This document shows, piece after piece, positions 9,782 through 19,153 of a DNA stretch of 64,000 bases. The position numbers were made by a program, and so were the translations under genes. The notes under the pieces are model-generated. The model was not told the origin of the DNA. It saw nothing but the letters and a program-made list of their open reading frames with translations, and searched no databases. Source of the DNA: Gleimia coleocanis DSM 15436. Lineage in GTDB: Bacteria > Actinomycetota > Actinomycetes > Actinomycetales > Actinomycetaceae. The DNA is taken from NCBI RefSeq assembly GCF_000159015.1, contig NZ_DS999545.1, positions 433,860 through 497,859 of the forward strand, given 5' to 3'. Every line of letters begins with the position of its first letter. The first letter of the stretch is position 1.

Positions 9782-11074
9782 TTGTTCGCAGCATTCGCTC
9801 AAGCATTCCGCACCCCAGACTTGCGCTCCAAGCTGCTGTTCAGCTTGCTGATTATGGCGCTCTTCCGCTTGGGCTCATTCATCCCAGCGCCGGGTGTGTC
9901 CACCGTCAACGTACAGCAGTGTCTAGCAAACCAAGGCAACACCTCATTACTTGACCTCGCAAACCTGTTCTCCGGTGGCGCGTTGCTCCAGCTCTCTATC
10001 TTCGCGTTGGGCATCATGCCATACATTACGGCCTCCATCATCATCCAGCTGCTGCGCGTAGCAGTACCACGCTTCGAAGACCTGCACAAGGAAGGCCAAG
10101 CTGGCCAGGCGAAGCTAACTCAGTACACCCGTTACCTAACTATCTTCCTAGGTGTCCTGCAGTCCTCTGGCATCGTTTCCCTGGCATTCTCTAACGCGCT
10201 ATTCCCAGGATGTGGCCTGCCAGTTGTACCACACGCCTCTCCATTCACCTTCATTACCATGGTTTTGGTAATGACCGCTGGTACCGGCGTCATCATGTGG
10301 CTGGGCGAACTTATCACCGAACGCGGCATTGGTAACGGCATGTCCTTGCTTATCTTTACCTCCATTACCGCCACCCTGCCAGCACAGCTGTACAACATCG
10401 GTATCTCCACCGGTTGGGGTAAGGTAGTGGCAATTGTAGCCATCATCATTATCATCACCATGGCTGTCGTTTACGTAGAACAGGCACAACGCCGTATTGC
10501 AGTCCACTACGCAAAGCGCATGGTTGGTCGTCGCGTAATGGGTGGTTCCTCCACCTATATCCCATTGAAGATCAACATGTCTGGTGTTATCCCAGTAATC
10601 TTCTCCACCTCCATCCTGGCTATGCCAGCCCTGTTTGCGAACTTCGCAAATCCACACGGCAGCTGGGCACAGTGGATTCAGGCTAATATGCGACAGACCT
10701 CTTGGGTTTACTTGCTACTCGACGGCCTGCTGATCCTCTTCTTCACCTTCTTCTACACCTCCATCACTTTCAACCCTGATGAAGTTGCAGATAACATGAA
10801 GCGCTACGGTGGCTTCATCCCAGGTATCCGCGCTGGTCGTCCAACCGCTGAATACCTGCGATACGTAATCACCCGTATCACCACTGCAGGTGCAATCTAC
10901 CTGCTGATTGTGGCAATCCTGCCAGCAATCGCAATGATTCCACTAAACCTCGGCCAGGGGCGTCTGCCATTCGGTGGCACCACCTTGCTGATCATCGTGG
11001 GTGTTGGTTTGCAGACCGTTAAGGAAATTAACTCCCAGCTGCAGAAGCATTCTTACGAAGGATTCTTGGTATGA
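9782..11074 (+). CDS. secY: Preprotein translocase channel subunit SecY
   Basis: SecY forms the protein-conducting channel in the cytoplasmic membrane with SecE and SecG. The 430-residue protein has the ten hydrophobic segments of the family; PDLRSKLLFSLLIMALFRLGSFIPAPGV at the N-terminus and the LGIMPYITASIIIQLL plug-region segment are diagnostic. The start is TTG at 9782, 4 bases after AGGAGG; no nearby ATG gives a SecY-like N-terminus. It overlaps adk by 4 bases (ATGA), so the two are translationally coupled. Confidence 0.96.
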   Translation: MFAAFAQAFRTPDLRSKLLFSLLIMALFRLGSFIPAPGVSTVNVQQCLANQGNTSLLDLANLFSGGALLQLSIFALGIMPYITASIIIQLLRVAVPRFEDLHKEGQAGQAKLTQYTRYLTIFLGVLQSSGIVSLAFSNALFPGCGLPVVPHASPFTFITMVLVMTAGTGVIMWLGELITERGIGNGMSLLIFTSITATLPAQLYNIGISTGWGKVVAIVAIIIIITMAVVYVEQAQRRIAVHYAKRMVGRRVMGGSSTYIPLKINMSGVIPVIFSTSILAMPALFANFANPHGSWAQWIQANMRQTSWVYLLLDGLLILFFTFFYTSITFNPDEVADNMKRYGGFIPGIRAGRPTAEYLRYVITRITTAGAIYLLIVAILPAIAMIPLNLGQGRLPFGGTTLLIIVGVGLQTVKEINSQLQKHSYEGFLV

Positions 11075-11676
11075 TCGCAACTGAAAAGAAGGCTCCTCTC
11101 GTCCTGATTCTAGGCGCTCCGGGAGCTGGTAAAGGTACTCAGGCTGAAAGGATCGCTCAGTTCCTGAACGTTCCATCCATCTCTACCGGCGCTATCTTCC
11201 GTCAGAACATTAAGGAAGAAACCGAGCTGGGTAAGCGCGCTAACGAATTCATCTCCAAGGGTGAGTTCGTGCCAGACTCAGTTACCAACCCAATGGTAGC
11301 TGCCCGCCTGGAAGCACCAGACGTAGATAACGGCTGCCTGTTGGATGGCTACCCACGTACCGTGGAACAGGCTCACTACCTGCGTGATGCACTGGCATCT
11401 AAGGGTAAGGAAATCGACCTGGTCCTGGAAATCGTAACTAACCAGGAAGAAGTTATTGCTCGCCTGCTGAAGCGTGCGGAAATCGAACACCGTGCGGATG
11501 ACAACGAGGAAGTAATTCGTCACCGCATGGAAGTCTACCGTGAGATGACTGAACCAATGGCAACCTACTATGCTGACCAGGATAAGCTGGTACAGGTTGA
11601 TGGTATGGGCACCATTGATGAAGTTTGGGCACGCATTGAAAAGGCATTGCTTGACGCTGGTTTCGCACGAAACTGA
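11071..11676 (+). CDS. adk: Adenylate kinase
   Basis: Adk catalyses ATP + AMP = 2 ADP in the cytoplasm. The P-loop GAPGAGKGT is at residues 15-23, with the AMP-binding STGAIFR and DGYPRT motifs after it. The protein is 201 residues with a short LID (no zinc-binding insertion), the usual actinobacterial form. It follows secY with an ATGA overlap, a widely conserved pair. The next gene, map, is separated by a terminator-like hairpin. Confidence 0.96.
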   Translation: MIATEKKAPLVLILGAPGAGKGTQAERIAQFLNVPSISTGAIFRQNIKEETELGKRANEFISKGEFVPDSVTNPMVAARLEAPDVDNGCLLDGYPRTVEQAHYLRDALASKGKEIDLVLEIVTNQEEVIARLLKRAEIEHRADDNEEVIRHRMEVYREMTEPMATYYADQDKLVQVDGMGTIDEVWARIEKALLDAGFARN

Positions 11677-11705
11677 GTTTGTGGGTGGCGGTAAGTAGTA
11701 TGATC

Positions 11706-11713
11706 CGCCCTCG
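11706..11713 (-). repeat. Iterated motif CGAGGGCG between adk and map
   Basis: Minus-strand reading TTTTATTTTCGAGGGCGG, lacking two C of the full consensus. It lies in the adk-map gap just before the hairpin at 11728. Confidence 0.8.
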
Positions 11714-11727
11714 AAAATAAAACAAAA

Positions 11728-11765
11728 CTGACGGGTGCTCGCACAGGGCGCCCGTCAGGTATTTT
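11728..11765 (+). terminator. Hairpin terminator after adk
   Basis: CTGACGGG pairs with CCCGTCAG, extended inward by three pairs (one G-U), followed by GTATTTT. The T run is short, so termination may be partial, with map expressed by read-through or from its own promoter. Confidence 0.7.
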
Positions 11766-11811
11766 CCAGCCAGCCTGCCGGCCTGGCGAAAGTCTGTAAA
11801 GAGAAACTAAT

Positions 11812-12654
11812 ATGGCTCGTATTGAACTGAAAACTCCCCAACAGCTCCGTTATATGCGTGAAGCAGGTCTGGTAGTAGCTGCCATGCATAAGGCGCTACG
11901 TGAGGCTGCGCAGCCGGGGGTGACCCTGCTGGAGCTTGATAAGGTTAGCGCGGCGACCATTAAGGCGCATGGTGCTAAATCGAATTTCTTGGGTTATCAC
12001 GGTTTCCCAGCGACTGTTTGTATTTCTGTTAACGAAGTTGTGGTACATGGGATTCCGACTTCGCAGAAACTGGAACTGGGTGACTTAGTGACCTTTGACT
12101 GTGGTGCCTACGTTGAGCGCGAGGGACAGCAGTGGCATGCTGACGCGGCATTCACGATGATTGTGGGTGGTGATGAGCATGGTTCAGATGAGGCACGTTT
12201 GTTGAATGAGTTCACTCATGAGGCAATGTGGGCTGCGGTTGCGTCGTTACATGATGGCAAGCGGGTTTCTTGTGTGGGGGATGCGGTTGAGGCAACTCTT
12301 GCGGACTATCGTGACCGCGGTTTTACCGGTGACATTGTGGAAGAGTACACCGGGCATGGCATTGGCACGCGGATGCACATGGAACCTGAGGTGATTAACT
12401 ATTCTGCGCGTGGTTTGCAGCCACGTTTAAAGCCCGGCATGGTGTTGGCAGTTGAGCCGATTATTAGCGCGGGTGGGGCGGATACGGACATTCTGGAAGA
12501 TGAGTGGACGGTTGTTACTACCGATGGTTCTTTGGCGGCGCAGTGGGAGCATACGGTGGCGATTACTACGCGTGGGATTTGGGTTTTGACGGCTCCGGAT
12601 GGGGGCGTGGCTGGTTTGGCTCCGTTTGGGATTAAACCGACGCCGCTTTCTTAA
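11812..12654 (+). CDS. map: Methionine aminopeptidase, type I
   Basis: Map removes the initiator methionine from nascent proteins using a dinuclear metal centre. The family blocks are present in order: CISVNEVVVHGIP, FDCGAYVE with the metal Asp, HADAAFT, GHGIGTRMHMEP with the catalytic His, and VLAVEPII...DEWTVVTTDGSLAAQWEHTV with the C-terminal metal Glu residues. Length is 280. A C-terminal tail after TTRG is slightly longer than in the E. coli enzyme. Codon use is more G/T-rich than in the ribosomal genes, as for other moderately expressed genes here. Confidence 0.95.
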   Translation: MARIELKTPQQLRYMREAGLVVAAMHKALREAAQPGVTLLELDKVSAATIKAHGAKSNFLGYHGFPATVCISVNEVVVHGIPTSQKLELGDLVTFDCGAYVEREGQQWHADAAFTMIVGGDEHGSDEARLLNEFTHEAMWAAVASLHDGKRVSCVGDAVEATLADYRDRGFTGDIVEEYTGHGIGTRMHMEPEVINYSARGLQPRLKPGMVLAVEPIISAGGADTDILEDEWTVVTTDGSLAAQWEHTVAITTRGIWVLTAPDGGVAGLAPFGIKPTPLS

Positions 12655-12669
12655 GTTTTATTACGTTCC

Positions 12670-12677
12670 CGAGGGCG
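12670..12677 (+). repeat. Iterated motif CGAGGGCG after map
   Basis: ACGTTCCCGAGGGCGTTTTG starts about a dozen bases after the map stop codon. Confidence 0.8.
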
Positions 12678-12723
12678 TTTTGCAATTGTTTTCGCCCACT
12701 GGATTTGTAATAGTGAGTGATTT

Positions 12724-12760
12724 AACACCCTCCTGGGCTTTAGTTCAGGGGGGTGTTTTG
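12724..12760 (+). terminator. Terminator between map and infA
   Basis: AACACCCTCCTG and CAGGGGGGTGTT pair along their length (one G-T pair), followed by TTG and A/T-rich sequence. The remaining bases to infA (to 12875) should hold the infA promoter. Confidence 0.8.
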
Positions 12761-12875
12761 ACTAAAGTAGTAATTCGGGTTTGGTTTATAGGCATATCTA
12801 TGCCTTGAAGCAAACTTGGCCTCTCGCAAAATGCGGTGGGGCATGTAGTTAACTGTAGGGGAATGATCAAGGAAT

Positions 12876-13097
12876 ATGGCGAAAAAAGACGGCGTCATTG
12901 AAATGGAAGGCACGGTCGTAGAAGCCCTTCGCGATGGAAAGTTCAACGTGGAGTTGGCAAATGGCCATGTCGTGCTTGCGCACATTTCCGGGAAGATGCG
13001 TCAGCACTACATTCGTATCCTGCCTGAAGACCGTGTTGTTGTGGAGCTTAGCCCATACGACCTGTCTCGTGGCCGCATCATCTACCGCTACAAGTGA
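12876..13097 (+). CDS. infA: Translation initiation factor IF-1
   Basis: IF-1 is a one-domain S1-fold protein that occupies the 30S A site during initiation. It is 73 residues and reads [14 protein letters not shown], with the [22 protein letters not shown] core. CAAGGAAT serves as RBS. It heads the infA-rpmJ-rpsM-rpsK-rpoA-rplQ cluster. Confidence 0.97.
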   Translation: MAKKDGVIEMEGTVVEALRDGKFNVELANGHVVLAHISGKMRQHYIRILPEDRVVVELSPYDLSRGRIIYRYK

Positions 13098-13133
13098 TCA
13101 GACACTAGCCGGATTTCCGGCGGAGGATAAGCC

Positions 13134-13250
13134 ATGAAGGTACAGCCAAGTGTCAAGAAGATTTGTGACAACTGCAAGGTGATTCGTCGCCACGGCAAAG
13201 TCATGATTATCTGTGACAATCCGCGACACAAGCAGCGTCAGGGTCGCTGA
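13134..13250 (+). CDS. rpmJ: Large ribosomal subunit protein L36
   Basis: This small gene encodes 38 residues, [20 protein letters not shown]..., with the zinc-binding set C11, C14, C27 and H32 of the zinc-containing form of L36. CGGAGGATAA lies 5 bases before the ATG. The 139 bases between its stop and rpsM include a GC-rich hairpin-like patch around 13310-13335, but I cannot assign a known leader. Confidence 0.96.
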   Translation: MKVQPSVKKICDNCKVIRRHGKVMIICDNPRHKQRQGR

Positions 13251-13389
13251 GACCTGAACGTTTAGCTAACTGAATAAGCATTTCATCGGTCGTTAGATTT
13301 CTAACGGGACCCTCGGACAGGAGGCCGGGGCTGGTAGCAAAGGTTATCGGATGATGAAGTGACCACCTCCCTCACCAATGGAGTGAATT

Positions 13390-13758
13390 ATGGCACGTAT
13401 TGCCGGCGTTGACCTCCCTCGCGAAAAGCGAATGGAGATTGCGCTTACTTACATTTACGGCGTTGGACGCACCCGCGCCGCTGAAACGCTGGAAGCAACC
13501 GGCGTCTCTCCAGACCTGCGTGTTAAGGACGCGACTGAAGAAGACCTCGTAAAGCTCCGCGAGTTTATCGAAGGTAACTACAAGGTTGAAGGTGACCTGC
13601 GCCGTGAGGTTCAGGCTGACATTCGCCGTAAGATTGAAATTGGCTGTTACCAGGGTCTGCGCCACCGTCGTGGTCTGCCTGTTCGTGGCCAGCGTACGAA
13701 GACCAACGCTCGTACCCGTAAGGGTCCAAAGCGTACGGTTGCCGGTAAGAAGAAGTAA
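13390..13758 (+). CDS. rpsM: Small ribosomal subunit protein S13
   Basis: S13 sits at the top of the 30S head and contacts the P-site tRNA and L5. It is 122 residues, with [30 protein letters not shown] and the basic C-terminal [22 protein letters not shown]. The gap to rpsK is 38 bases. Confidence 0.97.
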   Translation: MARIAGVDLPREKRMEIALTYIYGVGRTRAAETLEATGVSPDLRVKDATEEDLVKLREFIEGNYKVEGDLRREVQADIRRKIEIGCYQGLRHRRGLPVRGQRTKTNARTRKGPKRTVAGKKK

Positions 13759-13796
13759 CCCTCAGGGTTCACCACTAAACTCGTAGGAGATAAAGA

Positions 13797-14201
13797 ATGG
13801 CTGCTAAGTCACGCTCAACGGTGGCCCGTAAGGGACGGCGTAAGGAACGCCGTAATGTTACCCACGGCCACGCATACATTAAGTCAACGTTCAATAACAC
13901 GATCGTTTCTATCACCGACCCAACTGGTGCTGTTATTTCATGGGCATCCTCCGGTCAGGTTGGCTTCAAGGGCTCTCGTAAGTCCACTCCTTTCGCTGCA
14001 CAGCTTGCTGCTGAAGCTGCTGCTCGTCGCGCACAGGAACACGGCGTAAAGAAGGTTGACGTTTTCGTTAAGGGTCCAGGCTCCGGCCGTGAGACCGCGA
14101 TTCGTTCCCTGCAGGCTACCGGTATTGAGGTTGGTTCCATCCAGGATGTTACCCCTCAGCCACACAACGGTTGCCGTCCGCCCAAGCGCCGCCGCGTCTG
14201 A
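13797..14201 (+). CDS. rpsK: Small ribosomal subunit protein S11
   Basis: S11 forms part of the 30S platform near the E-site mRNA. It is 134 residues; [15 protein letters not shown] [20 protein letters not shown] and the C-terminal [13 protein letters not shown] are diagnostic. In many actinobacteria rpsD follows rpsK; here rpoA follows directly, so S4 must be encoded elsewhere. Confidence 0.97.
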   Translation: MAAKSRSTVARKGRRKERRNVTHGHAYIKSTFNNTIVSITDPTGAVISWASSGQVGFKGSRKSTPFAAQLAAEAAARRAQEHGVKKVDVFVKGPGSGRETAIRSLQATGIEVGSIQDVTPQPHNGCRPPKRRRV

Positions 14202-14333
14202 GCGTATTCAACGAGACCTCGTAGTCTCCACGTCGAGTTACGAGTCCTATGCTCGTAACATAAACACCTGTTCCAGATACTCTGGAGAATAAACCGGCGT
14301 CATATGGCGGATGCCGGGAAGAAAGGAAAAGAC

Positions 14334-15323
14334 GTGCTCATTGCACAGCGACCCACTCTGACAGAAGAGAAGGTTAGCGATAATCGCTCACGCTTCATTC
14401 TCGAACCACTCGAACCAGGATTTGGCTACACTCTGGGTAATTCCCTCCGTCGTACCCTGCTATCTTCGATTCCAGGCGCTGCGGTTACTTCTATCCGCAT
14501 CGACGGTGTCCAGCACGAATTCTCTACCGTGCCGGGAGTGAAGGAAGACGTTGCTGAGATTATTCTCAACATCAAGAACATCGTACTTTCATCCGAAAAT
14601 GATGAACCTGTAGTTATGTACCTGCGCAAGACCGGTGCGGGCGTTGTTACCGCTGGTGACATCACCCCTCCAGCAGGCGTGGAAATCCATAACCCAGAAC
14701 TGGAACTCGCAACCCTGTCCGAAAAGGGCAAGGTTGAAATCGAGCTCACCGTAGAACGTGGCCGCGGCTACGTTTCTGCGATGCAGAATAAGGATCCAAA
14801 TGCAGAAATTTCTCGCATTCCGATCGACTCGATTTACAGCCCAGTGCTGAAGGTTACCTACAAGGTGGAAGCTACTCGTGTTGAGCAGCGTACCGACTTC
14901 GATCGTCTGATTGTAGACGTTGAGACGAAGCCTGCGATTACCCCTCGCGACGCGCTTGCATCCGCTGGTAAGACCCTAGTAGAGCTGTTTGGTCTGGCAC
15001 GCGAACTAAACGTTGAAGCAGAAGGCATCGAAATTGGTCCTTCCGCAACTGACGAAACCCTCGCAGCAGACCTGGCCCTGCCAATTGAGAACCTTGGCCT
15101 GCAGTCCCGTTCTTACAATGCACTGCGCCGCCGCGGCATCCTGTCCGTAGGCGAACTGGTTGCTCACTCCGAAGCTGATTTGCTGGACATCCGTAACTTC
15201 GGTTTGAAGTCCATCGAAGAAATCAAGGAGAAGCTGGCTGGCTTGGGTATGACCCTGAAGGATTCTGTACTGCCAGTAGGTGGCGCTGAGTCCTCCGGCT
15301 CACTACAGTTCAGCGACGAATAA
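14334..15323 (+). CDS. rpoA: DNA-directed RNA polymerase alpha subunit
   Basis: The alpha subunit nucleates RNA polymerase assembly through its N-terminal domain and contacts upstream DNA and activators through its C-terminal domain. [26 protein letters not shown] marks the N-terminal domain; [23 protein letters not shown], near residue 260, marks the helix-hairpin-helix of the C-terminal domain. I choose the GTG at 14334 ([12 protein letters not shown], the usual alpha N-terminus), preceded by AAAGGAA; an ATG at 14304 would add ten residues and lacks an RBS. Length is 329. Confidence 0.95.
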   Translation: MLIAQRPTLTEEKVSDNRSRFILEPLEPGFGYTLGNSLRRTLLSSIPGAAVTSIRIDGVQHEFSTVPGVKEDVAEIILNIKNIVLSSENDEPVVMYLRKTGAGVVTAGDITPPAGVEIHNPELELATLSEKGKVEIELTVERGRGYVSAMQNKDPNAEISRIPIDSIYSPVLKVTYKVEATRVEQRTDFDRLIVDVETKPAITPRDALASAGKTLVELFGLARELNVEAEGIEIGPSATDETLAADLALPIENLGLQSRSYNALRRRGILSVGELVAHSEADLLDIRNFGLKSIEEIKEKLAGLGMTLKDSVLPVGGAESSGSLQFSDE

Positions 15324-15377
15324 TCGTCCTGACGGATCTTACCGTCCCTCATTCGAGAGTTTTTACTAGGAGATATC

Positions 15378-15875
15378 ATGCCTAAGCCCACCAAGGGCGC
15401 TCGTCTCGGCTCTTCCGCCGCACACGAGAACCTAATGATTGCGAACCTTGCGCAGGATCTGTTCCAGCACGGTCAGGTTAAGACCACCGTTGCTAAGGCA
15501 CGCCGCTTGCAGCCACTGGCTGAAAAGCTGATCACCAAGGCTCGCCGCGGCGACCTACACGCCCGCCGTACCGCTGCTAAAACCATCCGCAACAAGGACG
15601 TACTGTACCGCCTGTTCGACGTTATCGCTCCAGCGATTGACGCAGAACGCCAGGGTGGCTACACCCGTATTGTGAACGTTGGCCCACGTCGTGGTGACAA
15701 CGCTCCAATGTGCGTTATTTCTTTGGTTACCGAAAAGGTAGAAAAGAAAGCTGTTGTTGCTAAGGCTGAAGAAACCGCTGCAAAGGCTGTTGAAGTTGAA
15801 GAAACCCCAGCAGTTGAAGAAGCAGTAGTTGAAGCAGAAGCTACTGAAGAAGTTGTTGAATCTGAAGACAAGTGA
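15378..15875 (+). CDS. rplQ: Large ribosomal subunit protein L17 with acidic tail
   Basis: L17 surrounds the exit tunnel. The core [32 protein letters not shown] to about residue 118 is normal. It is followed by some 45 residues rich in Ala, Val and Glu ([12 protein letters not shown]), as in other actinobacterial L17 proteins. RBS is TAGGAGAT. It closes the alpha operon. Confidence 0.96.
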   Translation: MPKPTKGARLGSSAAHENLMIANLAQDLFQHGQVKTTVAKARRLQPLAEKLITKARRGDLHARRTAAKTIRNKDVLYRLFDVIAPAIDAERQGGYTRIVNVGPRRGDNAPMCVISLVTEKVEKKAVVAKAEETAAKAVEVEETPAVEEAVVEAEATEEVVESEDK

Positions 15876-15909
15876 TTCAGTGTTAGCTAATCAACGCTAA
15901 TAGCTACAA

Positions 15910-15946
15910 AGTGTGGGTGGGTCCTTAAGGATCCACCCACACTTTT
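15910..15946 (+). terminator. Rho-independent terminator after rplQ
   Basis: AGTGTGGGTGGGTCC and GGATCCACCCACACT form a long stem with a small loop, followed by TTTTTAAT. Confidence 0.93.
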
Positions 15947-15953
15947 TAATATT

Positions 15954-15981
15954 CTGCGTGCGAATCGCAGTTCCGGCGTTT
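15954..15981 (+). repeat. Single copy of the TGCGTGCGA-N5-AGTTCC repeat
   Basis: This matches unit 2 of the three-unit array at 42636-42728 over 28 bases: TGCGTGCGA, five variable bases, AGTTCC, one base, GCGTTT. It lies between the rplQ terminator and the promoter of the next gene. Confidence 0.6.
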
Positions 15982-16000
15982 AGAAAACTAATCCTAACGG

Positions 16001-16006
16001 TATGAT
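16001..16006 (+). promoter_or_regulatory. -10 box of a probable leaderless promoter for the ROK kinase gene
   Basis: TATGAT is followed by six bases and then the GTG start at 16013, with no Shine-Dalgarno sequence. A weak -35 (TTTAGA, 15979-15984) is 16 bases upstream. Transcription would begin at the start codon. Confidence 0.55.
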
Positions 16007-16012
16007 GAAGCT

Positions 16013-16807
16013 GTGAGTAATCAACTAACTTTAGCCGTGGACTGCGGTGGTGGCGGTATTAAAGCTTCAGTGCTTGACGCACATGGAATGATGGTGACTC
16101 CGGCAGTGCGGACACCCAGCCCATACCCCCTTCCACCGGAACTGCTGGTCGAGACTATTAAGTATCTTGCCAGCCAGTTACCTGATTTTGATCGTATTAC
16201 CGTAGGTATGCCGGGCATGATACGCCACGGCGTAGTGGTCGCAACGCCACACTACATTACGAAAGACGGCCCACGTTCTAAAGTATTACCCGAATTAGTT
16301 CCCCAGTGGCAGCTGTTTGATATGCGTAAAGCTGTGCAGGACGCCCTCGGGAAACCCACACTGGTTCTTAATGATGCGGAAGTTGCCGGTGCTGGTGCAG
16401 TAACGGGCACGGGACTAGAAATGATTATCACCCTGGGAACTGGCTTGGGGAACGCAGTCTTCGATGGCGGTTGTTTGGCGCCACATGTGGAAATCTCGCA
16501 GGGGCCGGTGCGCTGGGGGCTAACCTACGACGACTATGTGGGAGAGCATGAGCGTTTGCGGTTAGGGGATGCACATTGGTCGCGTCGTATTCGCCGCGTG
16601 ATTGCGGGTCTACGCCCCATGTACATGTGGGATCGACTGTACCTCGGCGGCGGAAACTCTGCGCGGATTACTCCAAGTATCCGGGCAAAGTTAGGAGACG
16701 ATGTGGTGATTGTGCCTAATGATGCCGGTATCCGCGGGGGAGCGCGCGCTTGGGAGCTAGAGATCTTGGGGCGTGGACAGCAGCCTTCTAAAGGAATGGG
16801 GATGTGA
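16013..16807 (+). CDS. ppgK: ROK-family kinase, probable polyphosphate glucokinase
   Basis: ROK kinases phosphorylate hexoses; the closest actinobacterial group uses polyphosphate or ATP to phosphorylate glucose. The phosphate-1 motif is VDCGGGGIKAS (residues 9-19; the family usually has DIGGTGIK), followed by VGMPGMIRHG, the catalytic-Asp block LNDAEVAGAG and ITLGTGLGNAVF. The C-terminal LYLGGGNSARI is the adenosine motif. Length is 264. The GTG start appears leaderless. It overlaps truA. The CGAGGGCG motif occurs inside on the minus strand (16342-16349). The substrate cannot be fixed by reading alone. Confidence 0.72.
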   Translation: MSNQLTLAVDCGGGGIKASVLDAHGMMVTPAVRTPSPYPLPPELLVETIKYLASQLPDFDRITVGMPGMIRHGVVVATPHYITKDGPRSKVLPELVPQWQLFDMRKAVQDALGKPTLVLNDAEVAGAGAVTGTGLEMIITLGTGLGNAVFDGGCLAPHVEISQGPVRWGLTYDDYVGEHERLRLGDAHWSRRIRRVIAGLRPMYMWDRLYLGGGNSARITPSIRAKLGDDVVIVPNDAGIRGGARAWELEILGRGQQPSKGMGM

Positions 16808-17715
16808 TGCGGTTTCGTTTAGAATGCGCGTACAGGGGGACATTCTTTAGGGGCTGGGCGAAGCAACCGGGGTTGCGGACAGTTCAGGGTACTTTAGAAG
16901 AGGCGTTGGCGTTGGTGTTGCGTGAGCCGGTGGAGCTTACGGTCGCGGGTCGCACAGATGCGGGGGTGCATGCTTCTGCGCAGACGGCACATTTTGATGT
17001 GTGTGCTGACCGGTTGATGCAGGTGACGAAACAGGCGGAAGTCGTGCATGCGTGTGAGGCGCTGACGCGTCGGCTGAATCGGTTGATTAGACGCGCGGAT
17101 AGTAATGCTTCGGGTTTACCTGATGTAGTGGTGTATTCTATTGAGCCGGTGGCAGATGTTTTTGACGCGCGATTTGCTGCTTTACGACGCCACTACGTGT
17201 ATCGGGTAGCTGACGTGGCCGGGCGTAATCCTCTTTATGCGGAGAGTGTCTGGTGGGTGGAGGAGCCATTGCAGATTCACCTTATGCGTGAGGCGGCGCG
17301 GGCTTTAGTGGGGGAGCATGATTTCTTGTCCTTCTGTAAGCCACGCGAGGGTGCTTCTACGATTCGTACTTTAGAAGCCGTGGATTTAGTTGAGACGGAT
17401 ACGGGTTTGGAAGTGCGGTTGAGTGCGGATGCGTTTTGTCATTCGATGGTGCGTTCAATAGTGGGGGCGCTGGTGGAAGTGGGGCGCGGACGTAAGCCAG
17501 TGACTTGGATTGCTGATTTAGTGGCGTTCCCGTCTCGGGAGCAGGCTGCTCCGTTGGCGCCGCCGCATGGTTTGACGTTGCGAGCGGTGGATTATCCGCC
17601 GGCAGAGCAGTGGGCGGCGCAGCAGCAGAAGACGCGTCGGTTGCGTTCGGTTGCAGATTTTTCCGAGGGCGGATTAGTTGATCTTGCTGCGGATTCTGGC
17701 TGTTGTGGTGAATGA
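16807..17715 (+). CDS. truA: tRNA pseudouridine(38-40) synthase TruA
   Basis: TruA converts uridines 38-40 of the anticodon arm to pseudouridine. The catalytic Asp lies in GRTDAGVHA (D51), with RRHYVYRV, HDFLSFCKPREG and FCHSMVRSIVGALVEVG as further family motifs. I take the ATG at 16807; a GTG at 16804 adds one residue and overlaps the upstream stop. Length is 302, longer than the E. coli enzyme, with an unusual tail after the conserved end. That tail contains an iterated motif (17664-17671, encoding FSEGG). Confidence 0.93.
   Translation: MRFRLECAYRGTFFRGWAKQPGLRTVQGTLEEALALVLREPVELTVAGRTDAGVHASAQTAHFDVCADRLMQVTKQAEVVHACEALTRRLNRLIRRADSNASGLPDVVVYSIEPVADVFDARFAALRRHYVYRVADVAGRNPLYAESVWWVEEPLQIHLMREAARALVGEHDFLSFCKPREGASTIRTLEAVDLVETDTGLEVRLSADAFCHSMVRSIVGALVEVGRGRKPVTWIADLVAFPSREQAAPLAPPHGLTLRAVDYPPAEQWAAQQQKTRRLRSVADFSEGGLVDLAADSGCCGE
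17664..17671 (+). repeat. Iterated motif CGAGGGCG near the 3' end of truA
   Basis: GATTTTTCCGAGGGCGGATT, a near-full copy encoding FSEGG in the non-conserved tail of TruA. Confidence 0.8.
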
Positions 17716-17861
17716 GGTTTCTGCCACTAATTTTTAACAGTCTTTGCGATTTAGGTTCGGAGTCGCTAATATTGAACATGTTGTGCGTCTAGTGTGCGCT
17801 GACCAGTTATTTATTCCCACTCACTGGTCTTCAGCCCGGACGCAATGACGCGAGCAAATCC

Positions 17862-17867
17862 TATAAA
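17862..17867 (+). promoter_or_regulatory. Possible -10 box for rplM-rpsI
   Basis: TATAAAG lies in the 225-base gap between truA and rplM and would give a leader of about 65 bases. No good -35 is visible. The leader has an in-frame ATG at 17893 that would add 16 non-L13-like residues to rplM. Confidence 0.35.
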
Positions 17868-17940
17868 GTGAGCGTTTCTTGTAGACACGGATATGTTGTC
17901 CAAGGAATGCCCTGAATTACTAGAAGAAAAGGCCACGCCC

Positions 17941-18384
17941 GTGCGCACTTACAGCCCAAAGCCAGGGGACGCTAACAAGCAGTGGTACGTCATTGACGCT
18001 ACCGACCTCGTCCTCGGCCGCCTGGCAGCAGCAGCTGCCAAACTACTCCGTGGGAAGCATAAGCCAACTTTCGCCCCTCACATGGACATGGGTGACTTCG
18101 TTATCGTTATTAACGCTGACAAGGTTGCTCTGACTGGCGACAAGCTTGATAAGAAGTTCGCTTACCACCACTCTGGTTTCCCAGGTGGTCTGAAGGCAGT
18201 TTCTTACCGTGAACTCATGGCAAAGTACCCAGAACGCGCCATTGAAAAGGCAGTTCGTGGCATGCTCCCTAAGAACACCCTCGGACGTGCACAGATGCGT
18301 AAGCTCAAGGTCTACCGTGGCTCTGAGCACCCACACGTAGCACAGAATCCGATTCCATACCAGATCACCCAGGTCGCCCAGTAA
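17941..18384 (+). CDS. rplM: Large ribosomal subunit protein L13
   Basis: L13 is an early 50S assembly protein. I choose the GTG at 17941 ([10 protein letters not shown]...), 8 bases after AAAAGG, which gives 147 residues, the standard length. [27 protein letters not shown] and [21 protein letters not shown] are family blocks. It is co-transcribed with rpsI as in most bacteria. Confidence 0.95.
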   Translation: MRTYSPKPGDANKQWYVIDATDLVLGRLAAAAAKLLRGKHKPTFAPHMDMGDFVIVINADKVALTGDKLDKKFAYHHSGFPGGLKAVSYRELMAKYPERAIEKAVRGMLPKNTLGRAQMRKLKVYRGSEHPHVAQNPIPYQITQVAQ

Positions 18385-18428
18385 GCGCCCAGCGCTATGG
18401 ACGCCAGTGAGAAAAGCTGAGGAGAACT

Positions 18429-18920
18429 GTGGCTGATACCACCGAATTCGACGTGCTTGAAGAGGAAGCAACCCCTAGCACGTATGTAACTGAGACCGAA
18501 TCCGCTCCAGCGGGTGCAGGTCAGTCCATCACCGCTCCAGGTGCAGGTCTGGGCCGTCGTAAGCGTGCAGTTGCTCGCGTACGTTTGGTTCCGGGCACCG
18601 GCGAATGGAAGATCAACGGACGCACTCTGGAAGATTACTTCCCAAACAAGTTGCACCAGCAGCTGGTTAAGGCTCCGTTTGTTCTGCTTGACATTGAAGG
18701 TCGTTTCGATGTTGTTGCACGCATTGACGGCGGCGGCATCTCCGGCCAGGCAGGCGCTCTGCGTTTGGGTATTTCCCGTGCGCTGAACGTTATCGACCGT
18801 GACGCAAACCGTCCTGCTCTTAAGAAGGCTGGTTTCCTCACTCGTGACGCTCGTGCAATCGAACGTAAGAAGGCCGGTCTTAAGAAGGCACGTAAGGCTT
18901 CTCAGTACTCCAAGCGCTGA
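18429..18920 (+). CDS. rpsI: Small ribosomal subunit protein S9
   Basis: S9 reaches the P-site tRNA with its basic C-terminal tail ([12 protein letters not shown]). The conserved domain starts around residue 38 ([19 protein letters not shown]); the Ser/Thr/Glu-rich N-terminal extension before it is typical of actinobacteria. GTG start with GAGGAGAAC upstream; 163 residues. Confidence 0.95.
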   Translation: MADTTEFDVLEEEATPSTYVTETESAPAGAGQSITAPGAGLGRRKRAVARVRLVPGTGEWKINGRTLEDYFPNKLHQQLVKAPFVLLDIEGRFDVVARIDGGGISGQAGALRLGISRALNVIDRDANRPALKKAGFLTRDARAIERKKAGLKKARKASQYSKR

Positions 18921-18947
18921 TTCGCCTTCCGACTTTCGGACTTTAAT

Positions 18948-18983
18948 AAATGCCCTCGCACTACGGTGTGGGGGCATTTCTTT
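18948..18983 (+). terminator. Rho-independent terminator after rpsI
   Basis: AAATGCCCTCGCAC pairs with GTGTGGGGGCATTT (one G-T pair) around a TACG loop, followed by CTTTTAT. The stretch from here to glmM (19153) holds no gene and should contain the glmM promoter. Confidence 0.9.
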
Positions 18984-19153
18984 TATCTACGTTTCTGAAT
19001 CTGACGTGCAAGCACCACCATTATGTGGCAAGTCGGGTTTATCTCCAGATACACTACGACATCTGACCTTTCGGAAACCACCGCGCCGTCCTCGCATCCG
19101 CAAATGCAACCCGTAAAATAGTTCCTGTATGTGAATCAAACAGGAGGTAATTC

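Noticed and set aside
13251..13389. Known ribosomal leader or riboswitch before rpsM
   Set aside because: Some GC-rich pairing is possible but no known leader consensus could be recognised by eye.
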